From assembly GCA_036365455.1 (NCBI GenBank), contig JAWQUS010000020.1, positions 20,159,001 to 20,223,000 of the forward strand: a stretch of 64,000 nt of DNA. Reading direction: 5' to 3'. The stretch comes from Macrosoma leucophasiata (Eukaryota; Arthropoda; Insecta; Lepidoptera; Hedylidae). The notes under the pieces were generated by a model. The model was not told the origin of the DNA and searched no databases. It was given only the letters and a program-made list of their open reading frames with translations. Each line of letters opens with the position of its first letter. The first letter of the stretch is position 1. Positions 1 to 13,983 of this stretch are shown in pieces. The position numbers were made by a program, and so were the translations under genes.

Positions 1-969
<969 letters not shown>

Positions 970-1130
970 TTAGATTTTTTCTTTTTTAATGTTTTCTATT
1001 ATTGTCCTAGCCAAGTGGTGAAGTAAATAATAATTTGTAACTGTTACATTGTACTTTTATTATCCTGATTAATAAAAAATATACTTATAAAAACAATTGT
1101 TTTATTGTAGGGTTCCATCAAGTATTTTTA

Positions 1131-1173
1131 TTCCCAAAAGGGTTGCGTCATTTAAAAAGTTTGAGAACCACTG
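1131..1173 (-). repeat. 3' terminal inverted repeat of the hAT element
   Basis: The complement reads CAGTGGTTCTCAAACTTTTT followed by AAATGACGCAACCC, a characteristic hAT terminus. It sits about 160 bp after the transposase remnant and so marks the right end of the element. The left terminus is outside the window, so the 8-bp target duplication cannot be tested. Confidence 0.75.
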
Positions 1174-2520
1174 AATCTATACACTTATTTTTGATTATCA
1201 AAATTTTCTGTATTAAATAGGAATTTCAATATTTAATCATTTTATAAATGTTTCTGCTGAATTGGTTTAACCAATGTTAATTTTTACTGCTGTTTTTGTA
1301 TCGCTTTGATACTTACAATGTAAAAACAGATTCATATTCGTCTTCGTCACGGCATCGTGTTCAAGGTAATTCGGTTAAAACTTTAGTTTTCTAGCTACTT
1401 AATCATTGGGTACAAACAAGCTAACTTTAGTAAGTAGTATGTCAGACACCAAAACAATTAGGCATATCATTATAATGATATGAACGACCGATAATAGAAA
1501 TAGATTACCCACTGCGTGAAACGGCGTCTCAATCAAAACGTCTCCGCAGTATTTAAGTGATACGATCGCGCTCGTCATCTGCGTTTACCTGGCCGCATAA
1601 CTGTTCTTCCCCGATCCTCGGGCGCGTACAGAAAGCGATGAGCCTTCATTATTATTAAAGCACAACAGAAATGAGAGGCAACATGGCGGGCGATGTGTGC
1701 GACGTTGCCGCACCGCACGCTCGGCTGACTCGTCACGTGACGTCACGTCTCAAGATGGCCGCCACACCGGTCGTGTTCCCCCGCTCCCGTCTTCCAGCCG
1801 GATCCATTCGTGTTTCTCGATAATAATAATTGCGAATGCAACCGTCCGAAAGGAAACTGAGCGAGAATAGATTGAAATTTAATGCATTGAGCACATCGGT
1901 TATACGCGTTAGCACTAATTGTTATTCTACAGAGGCAGTTGTTTACTTTCGTTGAATAATATCGACGCTCTTAGCGGAATCTATGCTGGACATCGAATGT
2001 GTGACGACTGGCCGTGATTCATTTCACTCAATACCAGTTACGTTTAGCTGATGTGGAGTGGCTTTTATCAAAACCCATTCTTCGCTGATATCACATTCGC
2101 AAGAATTGTCAAATCGATCTACGCCAAAAACAACATAGTTCGATGGAACTATTCGATGGTCTATTTTGATCTATTTTCATTTTGTATCATAACTGTTGTT
2201 GGGCGTGATTCATTTCTTGCTTATGAGAATTCGTTCTACCGTTGCCTTTTTTTCCTCAGTTTTTGTCATCAATTTTATTGATTCTGTCGTCGAAGTCAAA
2301 TACCTATCTACTTTCTTGTTCTTATCGCACCAATACTGACTTTTGTACATTCAGAGTGGAATTACATAAACAAAGACTAGCAGTCTTTGTTGATCTCATA
2401 GGCTCGTTCAATAGGTACTTATACTTAATTAGTAGAACATAGGTAGGTACATGCGATGTCGAAACGTACGTCTTGCATCTGTGCATGTTCTGTGGGTATG
2501 GTCGGTGTATGTGTATCATG
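1174..2520. other. Intergenic DNA with a CpG-rich, CRE-bearing island
   Basis: No coding region was recognised. From about 1540 to 1820 the DNA becomes GC- and CpG-rich and contains TGACGTCA (1738-1745) followed by AAGATGGCCGCC, a YY1/Pho-like motif. It may be a distal promoter or enhancer of the downstream IRF2BP-family gene. The remainder is AT-rich. Confidence 0.4.
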
Positions 2521-2524
2521 TTAG

Positions 2525-2928
2525 TTATCGCGAGATAAGCAAAGCGAGCGTGTTCAGGGTGTTTGTGCGGGGTGCGGCTGCGAGGGGCGAGGGCGGCGCG
2601 CGACGGGGGGACGGCGGGCGCATCCGCGTCGGGCTAACGGCTCGTCCTCGGCGCGTCGCTGCGCGCGCTGACGTCACCGCTCGATAATGGCCGCCACCGT
2701 CCCGACCCCCCGCTGCCGCGGCCACTCGACGCCGCGAGCTCAGTCTCTCTTCGACACGGAACCAGAGCGAGTGTCTCGAACGACCTTCGTCCGCGCTCCA
2801 TGTGATACCAGTGCCCAGTGTACCATGGTGACAGTGTCTTCCGTTACGAGTACGAAAAATCAGTGACAATTTACAAGAGGAACGAGGAAAGCCGATCTCT
2901 CGCGCACCGCTCCACACCCGGCGGCGAG
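2525..2928 (+). promoter_or_regulatory. CpG-rich promoter / 5' UTR region of the IRF2BP-family gene
   Basis: This is a strongly CpG-rich block directly upstream of the start codon. It contains TGACGTCA (2669-2676) and, 10 bases later, ATGGCCGCCAC (2687-2697), the same pair of motifs as near 1738. The transcription start is not defined. A short uORF lies at 2825-2866. Confidence 0.5.
2825..2866 (+). CDS. Upstream ORF, 13 codons, strong Kozak context
   Basis: The start lies in TACCATGG, with A at -3 and G at +4. It runs 13 codons to TGA and ends 62 bases before the main ATG at 2929, in a different frame. If this stretch is transcribed it could dampen translation of the downstream regulator. 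There is no evidence that the peptide itself matters. Confidence 0.35.
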   Translation: MVTVSSVTSTKNQ

Positions 2929-5900
2929 ATGTCGGTAATGCAAAAGCGGCAGCACTGCTACCTGTGCGACTTGCCCCGGATGCCGTGGGCGATGCTCCAC
3001 GAGTTCTCGGAGGCGGTCTGCCGAGGGTGCGTCAACTACGAGGGTGCGGACCGGATTGAGGTAGTCCTCGACACGGCCAGGCAGCTGAAACGCGCGCACG
3101 TCTTCCAGGAGAGTCGCGGGCCGACTCATGCTAAAGGAGCACACAGGGCGCCCTTGGAGGCCCACCAGAACGGGGCCGAGACGACGGGGAGGGGCCAGCC
3201 CGCTCCGCCGGCGCACCATGCACCTGCCACAGGCTTCACGTTACATCACACCAGGCCCGCTGCGAGCGCCGGTCTACTCGCCGAGTACGGCAGCCGCAGC
3301 AGGGAAGAGCACGAAGGCAGAAGGCTTGCTCATTTGCCGTTGGGTCATCTACCGGCTCACGGAGGAGCTCGTCTTGCACCCGGTCTCACACTAAAGCGGC
3401 CATTGGACGATGACGACCACCAGAATCACCATGAGCCTGCGAAGCGGCTGTTGGAAGAACATTCACGGCCGCCTCTAACTCGCGGTGATTCCCTACCTGC
3501 GGTCTCTTTAGCGGCGCCTTTCGTGCCTGAACGCGTTTTCAAGCAGGAGAAACATCCCTTGAGGACACCTTCATTTGATACAGCATTCAAATCAAACGGT
3601 AAGTAATTCTTTGAAATTTATTTTCTGAGCCTAGAAGTCGATTCCTAGATGCTATAATAAATGTCCAATCATTATAATATATTATAAAGTTAAGTATTGA
3701 ACACGATGGTTGCCAAATGCCAACTAGTTTTGCAGCAAAATATTTATACACAAAATATCTTCGTCAATGTACGCTAATTATTATTTCGCAAAACATGTTA
3801 TACCTGTCTTAGATGTCGGACCATTTTACAGTACAGGTTTCTTAATCAGTGTCGACTAACGACTTAAATCTATGGTTCTACAGTATTTCTATTATTTATT
3901 TAAAAAATTTGGGATTGATGAATCATGTATTTAACTAATTTAAAACTTCAATTACTTAATCAAAAACCTATAACATAGGATTTCATAGTACCTACACCAG
4001 AAAATATTTATTCTGAAAATAACAACCAAGACTTTATAAAACGAGGGTCAATATTTAGTGAAACCTAAAGTAGCACGTCTATTTTCCAAAACGGTTATAA
4101 GAAAATGTTATTAGAAATAATTATGTTACATTTACGACGGGGCTGGCGTGGTATTAAGTTATTAACTAAGTCCCAAAAAAATTGAGAGAACAAAATTATG
4201 TTACATTGATTGCTTTAGTAAGTAGTACGTTTATTGGTTCCAATAAACGACCCAGGAGAACAAGTTTCGAATATTAATACAACGAAAATAGTGATGTAAC
4301 ACATGAGACATGTGGTTGTTTACCAATAACAATGTGGGTTAACATTAGGAGCGTAGTTATTGAGCGGAGTCACGCGTGGCGCGATAACGTCGCGATAGTC
4401 AACGTCGTACGTGCTTCGGCGACCGATCTTGGCGTTTTGCGTTTGCGCAAGCGTCCACCGACGGATTCATATCTAGGTAGGTGCATTAACTCGGTCCATA
4501 AATACTAAACCGGTCGGACCGGTTGAGCGTTCTCGAAAGCGAGCCCGCGATCGCGGCCTCTCGCACACTACCATCAAGCCCAGAGCGCTACGTACAAACA
4601 CCCACGTAATGTAAACGCACCGCACACCGCTCCGTGAATGCATGCACGACTACGCCCGGCGCGGCAACGTCGCGTGACGACATTTTTGCTCGCGTACGTA
4701 TGTAGGTAGGCCGTCGAGCGAAAAAATATAGCGCCTGCCTACGCTCGGCGGAGTTGCTCGACCACATTCCGTTGGCGTGTGTAGAGATCGCGCGGCCCGC
4801 CACGAGCCGTCGGCCAAAAAGGTCACCGCGCGTGACGTCACCCCGGCCATATGGGCCGCGCCTCGCGTTGGCTCCGCCGATCGCTCCCGCCTTTTCGCAC
4901 GTTACACTAATAAATTATCTGTTTACGTTCCATTTCAATCGTGACATTTAATGCCTAACAAAACATTTCGGCGCATTCGAGCCACATCATTCACTATCAC
5001 TGTTGTAAGGTTCATGGCAGTTTGAAAGCAGCTTTATCACGTGTAAACTCGTGAAATCTATATTCAATGTCACGTACAAGACTTATAAATATTTTGTATT
5101 TCGCACGCTTACTATTATTCGAATGGGATATTCAATAATCCATGGAATCCGAAGCCCACCTTTCACATGTACATTGTCGTAGGATTGGAATCGTGAGCGG
5201 ATTACATTAGCGTAGTTGAGCTAAGCGAGTTGGTGTCAGAACGAGCTTGCGGCACCGTCGCACACATGGGAGGCAAATCGGGAGCGAGACGTTTGGCAAC
5301 GTCGCGTTCGCGATACGAGTCGGTGCACATTCGAGTGGGCCACTCGCCACTCGTGTCGCTACTTACCTACCCGTCTCATAGCAGAGTTAACTGAAACACC
5401 GGCCACGTCGCGACCAGCCAATGACACATCGCTTACGCTACGTAAGCGCTTATTAACACACAATGCTATTTATACGATATTAGGTGCGTGTGTTAACGTG
5501 TGTTTACTATCCGTCCACTGCAAACGATGTGTCATCCAACATTGAATGTGAGGTTATTCGGACAAATTGAAGTGATGTCGCCGTATCGACGTCCGTCTCG
5601 TGCCAGAAATGTATTCTGAATGCTGTCCCAGTAAACTCGTTGAATGACGTCTTAATTTCATACGCTTACGAAACATACGATCTATTTACGATATTTTAAT
5701 AGTGTCAATTATGCGATAACATCATCTACTTCTAACAATAAGTACTGGTACATTGTACTACACAATTACAATGTATTAATTTGTTGTTATGGCTCAATTG
5801 AAACTTGCTGCTCAACTGTCCAAATTCTATGAAAACGGGTGGTTTCATAATAACTTTATCAATAACGACAGATGTAGATATTGTGTTGGAAAATACCCTA

Positions 5901-7925
5901 TTATAAAAATATTTTGCCTAATGGCGTCACCTACTCTAAGAACCTTTATTTAAACATAAGCTCTTTTCAAAGTATACCACTGAAAATAGAAACAGTAGTA
6001 GGAACAAAGGCGTTGGCTAACAAAGACCGACGAATTAAATATAAGATTATTTTGTACATAAATATTAGTCCGTAATAATAGGTACATACCTTAATGGCGC
6101 AATTTTAAGATGACTGGTGAATCGACTTCTGCTTTCCATTTGAATCAGCTTTCTGTCCCTGCCCGATAGTATGAACTCTGATATCGACATTAGCTACAGT
6201 CACCCCCTTATTCATAGACGTATTTTAGCTAATGATTTGCTAATTGCTTATTTCTCCTACTTTATCTTAAAAAAAAAGACAATGCAACTAAAACTAGACT
6301 AAGCATAAAATAGTTATATTACGAATAAGAGAGTAAGAGTACATTAATTAACTTACGAATAAATTGCTTTAAACTTCAATAATCGTCCATCGAATTAATA
6401 TGGCTAAACATTCACCTCAACTCCTTCAGGATATGGCAATAGCGCTCCCCTCACAAACGGATCAGCCGGTTCTCCACTGGGACGCACGGCTGGTTCGCCC
6501 CCAGTGACCGGTGCCGGCGCTGGACCATCACCGATGGCGGCGCTCATGTCGGTGGCCGACACGCTGCCGCCGGGCTCCCCGCGCTCAGCCGGAGGCTCGC
6601 CACCGCAGCCGCCACCCCAGCGGTCTGCCAGTCGCTCCAGCCAACACTCGCCCAATTCCTCAGGTACATTTAAAAACATACACATTGCTATATGTAACGT
6701 CGATGCACTATGATGCCTATCTTATCCTGATTATCAAAAAAATAATTCGACTAAACCAAGGCTGACCTACCTTGACCAAATAGGTCGAGTACTGTCTGCG
6801 GGTGGGATCAAAAGTCTTAGGAATCGACGTGCTGTATGAAGAAGAAGCACGGGAGGTGTGTCAGGACCGGAATATCTGGTGGTCCACACTCTCGGCCTCG
6901 TGAAGATACTAACAACATAATTAGACTAGAAAGACAAAAAGCCCACAAAGGTTCACAAAACATATTTTGATACATTTACGAAGCAACATTTGTGGTAGGT
7001 ATATGACGTTATTTATTCATTTATTTTATTTTATTTTCATATAACCGTACTGATTGTAACGTCCGCGATTCATCGTTTCCTACTGATACCATTTCAATTA
7101 TCATATCGTTTCCTCAACCATATTTAGTATCTCTGTGTACATGAATTAAGTTAGCCACAATTTTTTTTCTTTCGAAACGCGTTTGATTCGGTGATCGTTC
7201 TGTGTATGGTTGGACTCGGGCGGGCGTCCGATCGCGCGCACGGCGTGACGCCCGACGACCGCTTACGCCCATACTACAGTCTGCATTTCCCTTTTGTGTC
7301 ACTAGCAGACGTAGCTAAGAGTTGTCCTCCTGCCGACAGGGTCGAACGGCGGGCGGCGGTCGTCGGGCTCGCGACACGTGTCGTCGACGACCTCTGTATC
7401 ATCCACGGAGGCGGGCGAAGGTGCAGAGGCCGCGGCGCCAGCGCCTGCTCAGCTGCTGAAGTGCACGCTGTGCCAAGAGCGGCTTGAAGACACGCACTTT
7501 GTCCAGTGTCCGAGCCAGCCCCACCACAAGTTCTGCTTCCCCTGCTCCCGGGATTCCATCAAGCGACAGCAAGGATCAGAGGTGAGCTATCTTATGCAAT
7601 ATTTAATTTTATTAATCCGACACGATTACAAATATCCAATTTTTTTACTATTAACATTTTACGAAGTCCCATAGAATTCATAAAATATAAACGCTACCAA
7701 TACTACTTTTCAGTTGAGTTGTAATAAAACATGAGACTATTGTATATTTAAGTTCAAAAATTGCGCGCAGCATTGACTAACCGGTATTGGTTTTTTCAGG
7801 TTTACTGTCCGAGCGGGGAGAAATGCCCGTTGGCGAACTCAACGGTGCCGTGGGCGTTCATGCAAGGCGAGATCGCCACGATCCTCGGCGAGGAGTTCAA
7901 ACCGAAGAAGGAGCGGGAGACCTAG
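2929..7925 (+). CDS. IRF2BPL: Interferon regulatory factor 2-binding protein family regulator (4 coding exons)
   Basis: Exons 2929-3598, 6430-6663, 7340-7581 and 7800-7925 join in phase to 423 residues. All boundaries are GT/AG and the phases close exactly. The N-terminal IRF2BP zinc finger has C10, C13, C31 and C34 (motif [20 protein letters not shown]). The middle is Pro/Ser/Ala-rich linker. The C terminus is a C3HC4 RING with C343, C346, C358, H363, C367, C370, C385 and C391, split across the last intron. Family members are nuclear co-regulators, and the RING may act as a ubiquitin ligase. The start at 2929 is the first in-frame ATG just before the conserved finger; a second Met follows three codons later. 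It is probably the single insect homologue of vertebrate IRF2BP1/2/L. It stands alone, with a hAT relic upstream. Confidence 0.92.
3599..6429 (+). other. Intron 1 of the IRF2BP-family gene, with internal CpG-rich blocks
   Basis: This is a 2.8-kb intron. Most is AT-rich, but 4340-4900 and 5200-5600 are CpG-rich. The first block carries TGACGTCA at 4833-4840, the third copy of this motif around the gene. Such blocks could be alternative promoters or enhancers. No extra coding exon was recognised. Confidence 0.45.
6664..7339 (+). other. Intron 2 of the IRF2BP-family gene with a short interspersed repeat
   Basis: The stretch about 6786-6910 is a degenerate copy of a repeat that reads GTCTTAGGAATCGRCGTG ... 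GTGAAGATAC. Other copies lie near 10485, 13495, 48096 and 49150. The rest of the intron is unremarkable. Confidence 0.55.
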
Positions 7926-10665
7926 GGCGACGTGCCGCGGCCCCGACTCTACCTCTTGTCCCTCTCGTTGTGACTTCCAATGGGAGGAGTACCGAAGTAC
8001 CGAGCCCGCGGCACGCGGCCGCAAGCGCCTCACGGTGCGCGGCTCCGCGGGGGGAAGTGGCCAAGCCATCGCCCGTACATACCGATCACTTGTACATAAC
8101 TGTGTAAATATACTATATTGTTCGCTGACCGATATTCACTCGGAATTGGCTTTCCGTCGGTGACGGTTGCGGGTATGCGCCGTATTCAGCGTAATGGATC
8201 GTCAAACCACCGTGTTCAGTTCCCAACGAACGTGAACCATGCAATATTCTGAATATAGTACATATCCACTTTTCGAAGATTTTACTTTTTTGTCTGGAAC
8301 GTGGAAATACGTTTGGAATTTAGTGATCTGAAGCGAGGGCGTGCAGAAGTGTCGTCCGATCAGCGGGATTTCTTCAGATGCCATTTTCTTAGTTACCTTT
8401 AGGTCCCGAACCATACTTGATGAACTTATGAACTTGGCATTTATTTATATGTGATTCTTATACACTATACGAGTATTATGCGATTATATTATTATGATCA
8501 TGACATATTTTATGTAGTCGATTACAGACTGTAAAGATGTAGTTTTTTGGATATCGGAAGCGCATTGCTCCCCGTACTGTACAGACATTAGCTCGATGTA
8601 TATTTGTATTTATTACATATACAGCGCATTCGAAATAGTCTTATTTTACATACTATGAGGCGATTTATTCAGAGTGGCTCGAGTTCCGTTACTGTGTTTC
8701 TAATTCGACGACAAAATTCGGCCTGGTTGATGTTTTTATTTTTGTTTTCTTATCGACGTTCTTCGATTTTTGTTCTTTTATTAAATTGGGAATCATTCAA
8801 AATTGTAGTTTAATGTTTTGTTGGCTCTGCGGGGCTGTCGATGTTTGGGTTGATTATTTCGTAAGGATAAGTTAACGCATCACGTTAAGGGGCCACCGAG
8901 CCCGAAGCGCGAGCGCTCGTGCATGCGTCGAGAGCGTATCTAGTCATTTTGTGAAATGTCAAATTGTCAGATCCGCGGGCACGCGGCCATTATAGGAACT
9001 CTTAAAACTCGCTGCTATATTTGTATAAAGTGAAGTAATTATTATTATCATTATATATGTCATAATGTTAAACAGTTCGTAGTGTGTGTCAATTTCGAAT
9101 GCTATCAGATGAGGGCTTTATCGTGTTTGCTTTCGTGTTTAACAGGCTTCGATTTATGTGTTCGTTTGAGGGCTCTCCTCGGTTTAGCGGATGCGTAGCT
9201 AAGTTTGCCGGGTCGCCGCGTAGTGTCGTTCAACCGAATCGATTCTGGGCTTCGTATAGACTTTTCCTTTCTCTACAACAAACGTTCGTAATACAGCTGC
9301 GATTATATTACTCGCAGTGTCATATCCGCTATCGAGACGTGACCGTGTCTATAAATATTGTGTATTAGAACATTCAATCAAATTGACATGTCCATTATTT
9401 ATTTTAGATATGTGTGTACATATACGTACGTTGTATATATATTTTGACTACTTGTAAATATAGATAACACGGTATAGCCAATAGTGACGGTTTCTCCGGC
9501 TATCCCATCAGTATTATTAAGTACTGCGAACATTGTCGTTATTAATACACGATTTTCTCAGCTACTCAATGAGACGAACATGTAATAATCATCACACAGA
9601 TTTTATCTAAGACTTCATTTATTAAGCTCATTATGCATGCATTTTGTTTCACGGGTGCTATCCGACCCATTGGTTATTTTGTATCTAGTTATTTATTCTT
9701 TACAATGGGGCGTTATTAGCGACGTGTTTATATATCGATGTTTTACTATTACCTTTACAAATTATTGTGATAACGTGTAACAGGCATACTTGTCAATTCG
9801 TTTTCTGATACTACTTAAAGTTTTTCTGATATATTCGAAATTGATTGATTAGTATTATCAGTGGATCGCCCCGAGATGGGCTTGTAAAATGTTTCCGCCG
9901 AAAATGGCAAAGGTATTAAAATTGTAAGCACAAAATGTGCATTTTATTTTGCCTCTTCAGATGTTAAATGTATGTTCGCTTCTTATATTGCAGGACCATA
10001 ATCACCATACTTCATTCAAGCATATAACACTGTTTAATATGTATTGATTACTCTACGTATAACTAAGCAATAGTAACTTCGGTTTAGTCCCTTTAAAATA
10101 GTAGCGTATGTAATATTAATTCAACTTGAATGAAGTACAAAGTTATGGTATGTGTCTAGGAGTTACTTTGGGACCGGTGTTATTAAATGTTATATAACTC
10201 AAGTCTTACTATATTCTGTTCGCGTTTGATTTTTTTCCATACATTCAACATCTGAACAGGTCATAGTCCGCCTGTATTCATAGGCTTGTTTGTAGATGTC
10301 GAAGTTTGGGTCGACACAAAAAAAAGTAATTTTGAGACTTGTATCTTTCTTACTGTAAGCAGCAAGTGAAATGCTTCGATTAAGGCGTTAATGTAAATGT
10401 TGGTGAAATACAATTGATGTGATTTTGTATATGGTCCTTTTATTTCATATTCCTTATTATTCTTAATTAACTTAATAATTTAGATCATATCAGAGGAGAG
10501 GACTTTACCATTCTGCCTATCCCGTGAGGCACTTGGCGTGAAGATACATACACACATACCACTTTACTTTTAACGAAAGTCTAAATTTAATACCTTTTTA
10601 CAGACTTGTCAAACTCATAATTTTATTAACAACTTTTTATTAGACTTTCTATCAAAATAAAGTCT
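7926..10665 (+). other. Presumed long 3' UTR and downstream flank of the IRF2BP-family gene
   Basis: No coding signal follows the stop codon. The DNA is AT-rich and nearly free of recognisable repeats until about 10485, where a short repeat tail (GGCGTGAAGATACATAC-like) appears. A canonical AATAAA is at 10656-10661. The length of the UTR is inferred; long 3' UTRs are common in this family. Confidence 0.35.
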
Positions 10666-12660
10666 AGTAAATCTGCTACTGGAATCCGAGGCCACTGTTC
10701 CTAAACTTGAGAACCCGGATGAGGGTCCGAGAGTAATTATCCAAATACGAAGATTGCCAGTTGTAACCCATTATGCCATTGCATGTGAAAAAAATGCATG
10801 GTATTTCTTTTCGGATTTCTATATCTGTATTATATTAAGGCTTATAAAAGTGCCGCGCGCTGCCTCGGCAGATGCCTAGAGACCTATGTATGTGTTATTC
10901 TGAGAAATCAGATGATTTATTAGGAAGTTTTATCGTCTATTTTGAAGTTTCCAGTAAATCCATCGTCACGAAGGACCATGGAATGATTAAAAATATTGAT
11001 AAATAGGTCCATGGTGAGCATTGATATATTTTCAAGAGAATTTAACATGTTCCAAAGTATTTTCAACTCACCGGACCAAAAAGTTTTATCTAAACTTTAA
11101 TATGGAGGCTACTTCTGTTGGTAGAATAGAACATTTCAAAATATTTTAAATGGCCAGGAATCGTCAAGAGCTTCTCTAAATAATATTACAAAGCAGTTCC
11201 ACCTTTGTCCTTTCTTTAACATTTTTTTCTTTAACATGGAACTTAGTATGGCCCCATAATACCGATCATATAGCCGAATACTCAAACGTCACTCAAATTT
11301 TAAGCAACCCTCATATGTGCGCTATCTCTAACTCTATCGCTATAAAAACAGCAGACTTTTAAGTCCCACTTAGATTTAAGGGACGTTTGAGTATTTGTCC
11401 GATAGAGACATAACAACTTCTCCGGTCTCAGGGATGACAACTTATCTGCATTTTGAGCTCTGGTTTTTCTGTAGATGTCTATAGGCAATCATCACATAAC
11501 ATCCATGTGATCTGCATGCTTGTTCGCCACCTTCGTAACATAAACAAAAACTTACCACGATTCTTTAAATTTTAATACGATAATTTCAAGCTCATAATTT
11601 GCTAGAATACTAGTATAAGGAAGTTGTGTCTATTTCTGGATACACTTTTCTACATCTATAACAGATATCTTAGAAATGTATATTTTACATGCAGGATATA
11701 GTTATACGCATTTACCTAGATATCTAAGTCATTCAATTCTTCATTCATTTACAGATACATACATACACATGTATATTTAATTAAAAAATATAATAAACTT
11801 ACAACCCCAAATTGGGTTTACCCCGTTGTTGAACACACATAACATAGCCTACCCCGAAACAAATAATGATAGGCCGATATCTTCGGAATATTTAATCTTT
11901 CCCGGTGCTAGCATCGAATTGCAACCAGCTCGTCGAATTGCATGATGATATGAATTACCAATTATATTTTCAACTCATCAACATTGGAACAATATGTGAA
12001 GAACAAACTCATATTTCTCATACTCAAATTCTTTCTTTACGAAACTCATAAGTATAAAAAGTGCTTATTTTAAAATCAGAATAATCATGCCCAAGAAGCC
12101 ATATCTTAAAAATCAAGTAATATTATATATCGACCTTGAAAATCAGTTATTTTTTCTCTAACCGCAATATCAGACAAAGTGGTTCGCCTGATCCGAGGTC
12201 GCGGGTTCGATCCCCGCACCGGGAAAATATTTGTTTTTCCGACAGATATTTGTTTCAGGACCGGCTGATTGCGTGTGTTTTTTGTGTATAAACTGCACCT
12301 ACACAAGTTATTCCTAGATTGGGGCTATGAGTGGCAGTGTATTTTGTTGTATTCTAAAAGTTTGATATTTTACAATATGGAATATTTAAATAATTAAATT
12401 GTGTAATTGTCCTCAGAACGGAGCGGGGAGAGGATGCCGGAACCACTTTGCCTCACCAACAGATGATGAGGTCCGAAACACCTCGCTATCCAGTCGATCG
12501 ATATTTGGTTAGTATATTTAAGTATGTACAACATGCTTTTGATAAAATAACACGAAAACTAGTATGCAGTATACAAAAAAGTGTATGAACATCGAATGTA
12601 CTTAGAAATAAAAAGTCACAATGTATACATAGGATAGAACAAATGCCATCTAAGAGAAAA
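10666..12660. other. Intergenic AT-rich DNA with repeat fragments
   Basis: No gene was recognised. About 11395-11550 is the 3' half of the abundant interspersed repeat called R1 here (GGTGGTAGAGCTC head, GCATGCTTGTTTGCCAC tail). About 12180-12235 contains a tRNA-like B box (GGTTCGATCCCCGC), probably a SINE fragment. Confidence 0.45.
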
Positions 12661-12662
12661 AC

Positions 12663-13478
12663 AAGCATGGTATAATTGTTTTATATTATTTCGCATTAAC
12701 ACATGCTTGTGAAATATATTTTATTTTTTTAAAGAAAAATGAAAAGAAAAATTTGACTTCAGGCGAGACTCGAACTCGCGGCCTACTGGGAATCTAGTCC
12801 AGCCGCTCTTCCAATTGAGCTACTGAAGTCCTGCCCGATTTGTCAAATCTTTCCTTCACGTCTATTGCATTGCTTTATGGTAGTATGCGAAATAATATAA
12901 AACAATTATTAAGGGTAAAAGCGACTTCTTTACGATATTCTATAAACTGAAAAGTCTATTATATCGGTTGCCTAACTAGCATAGTTGGTAATAGATGGCG
13001 CTGCTGCTACCATAAAGCAATGCAATAGATGTGAAGGAAAGATTTGACAAATCGGGCAGGACTTCAGTAGCTCAATTGGAAGAGCGGCTGGACCAGATTC
13101 CCAGTAGACCGCGAGTTCGAGTCTCGCCTGAAGTCAAATTTTTCTTTAAAAAAATAAAATATATTTCACAAGGATGTGTTAATGCGAAATAATATAAAAC
13201 AATTATTAAGGGTAAAAGCGACTTCTTTACGATATTCTATAAACTGAAAAGTCTATTATATCGGTTGCCTAACTAGCATAATTGGTAATAGATGGCGCTG
13301 CTGCTACCATAAAGCAATGCAATAGATGTGAAGGAAAGATTTGACAAATCGGGCAGGACTTCAGTAGCTCAATTGGAAGAGCGGCTGGACTAGATTCCCA
13401 GTAGGCCGCGAGTTCGAGTCTCGCCTGAAGTCAAATTTTTCTTTCCATTTTTCTTTAAAAAAATAAAGCATGGTATAA
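12663..13478. mobile_element. Composite fold-back element of three tRNA-like modules with 13-bp direct repeats
   Basis: An antisense tRNA-like module (12761-12829) and two sense modules (about 13063-13135 and 13361-13433) share the same flanks. The left arm is the inverse of the right arm: the sequence around 12678-12704 is the reverse complement of 13177-13203. A unit of about 298 bp is duplicated in tandem (12888 and 13186). The whole block is bounded by AAGCATGGTATAA at 12663-12675 and 13466-13478, which looks like a target-site duplication. The tRNA-like parts have A and B boxes but an imperfect anticodon stem, so they are treated as SINE heads and not as tRNA genes. Confidence 0.7.
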
Positions 13479-13489
13479 GTTATATCGTA

Positions 13490-13695
13490 TAACTGCCACG
13501 TCTGCTGATAGGGACTGCCATTGTCTGCCTTATAACGTCAGATAGAGTGAGAAACGCCAGATATCCCGGTCTTGACATACCTCCCGTGCTTCTTCTACAT
13601 TTATCATTCTCTTCATACATGCACGCATTGTCTGAAGGTGGGGTCAAAAGTCTTAGGAATCGGCGTCCATGATATAAGAACCATTCATTTAGTCT
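13490..13695 (-). repeat. Short interspersed repeat copy (GTCTTAGGAATCGGCG family)
   Basis: This is the reverse-strand copy of the repeat also seen near 6786 and 48096. Shared landmarks are CAGATATCCCGGTC, GACATACCTC and CCGATTCCTAAGAC. Confidence 0.6.
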
Positions 13696-13983
13696 ACTGT
13701 TCCTTCTGTTCGCTACGAAAGATATCATTTTTGTCTGGTGGCGACATTCATAGGTTACAAAAATTGAAACTTTAATTAACCTTCCTAGAAGCGTCTAGCT
13801 TTTTCTGGATGTCCATGAGCTGCTAATGCCAATTATCCAAATATCATCAAATATAAAAAAAAATCATACGCCAGCTTACCTATGGATTTTCTTAGGTATC
13901 GTGTCTCAACTTACAATGAAATTAGCTCAGTTAGGATTGGTATGAAGATGCTATGTTATAACATTTGTTTTTATTAATTTCAG

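Noticed and set aside
12761..13435. Three tRNA genes
   Set aside because: A and B boxes and an acceptor-like stem are present, but the anticodon stem has a mismatch or loses the conserved T33, and the modules sit in repeat flanks found elsewhere. Treated as SINE heads.
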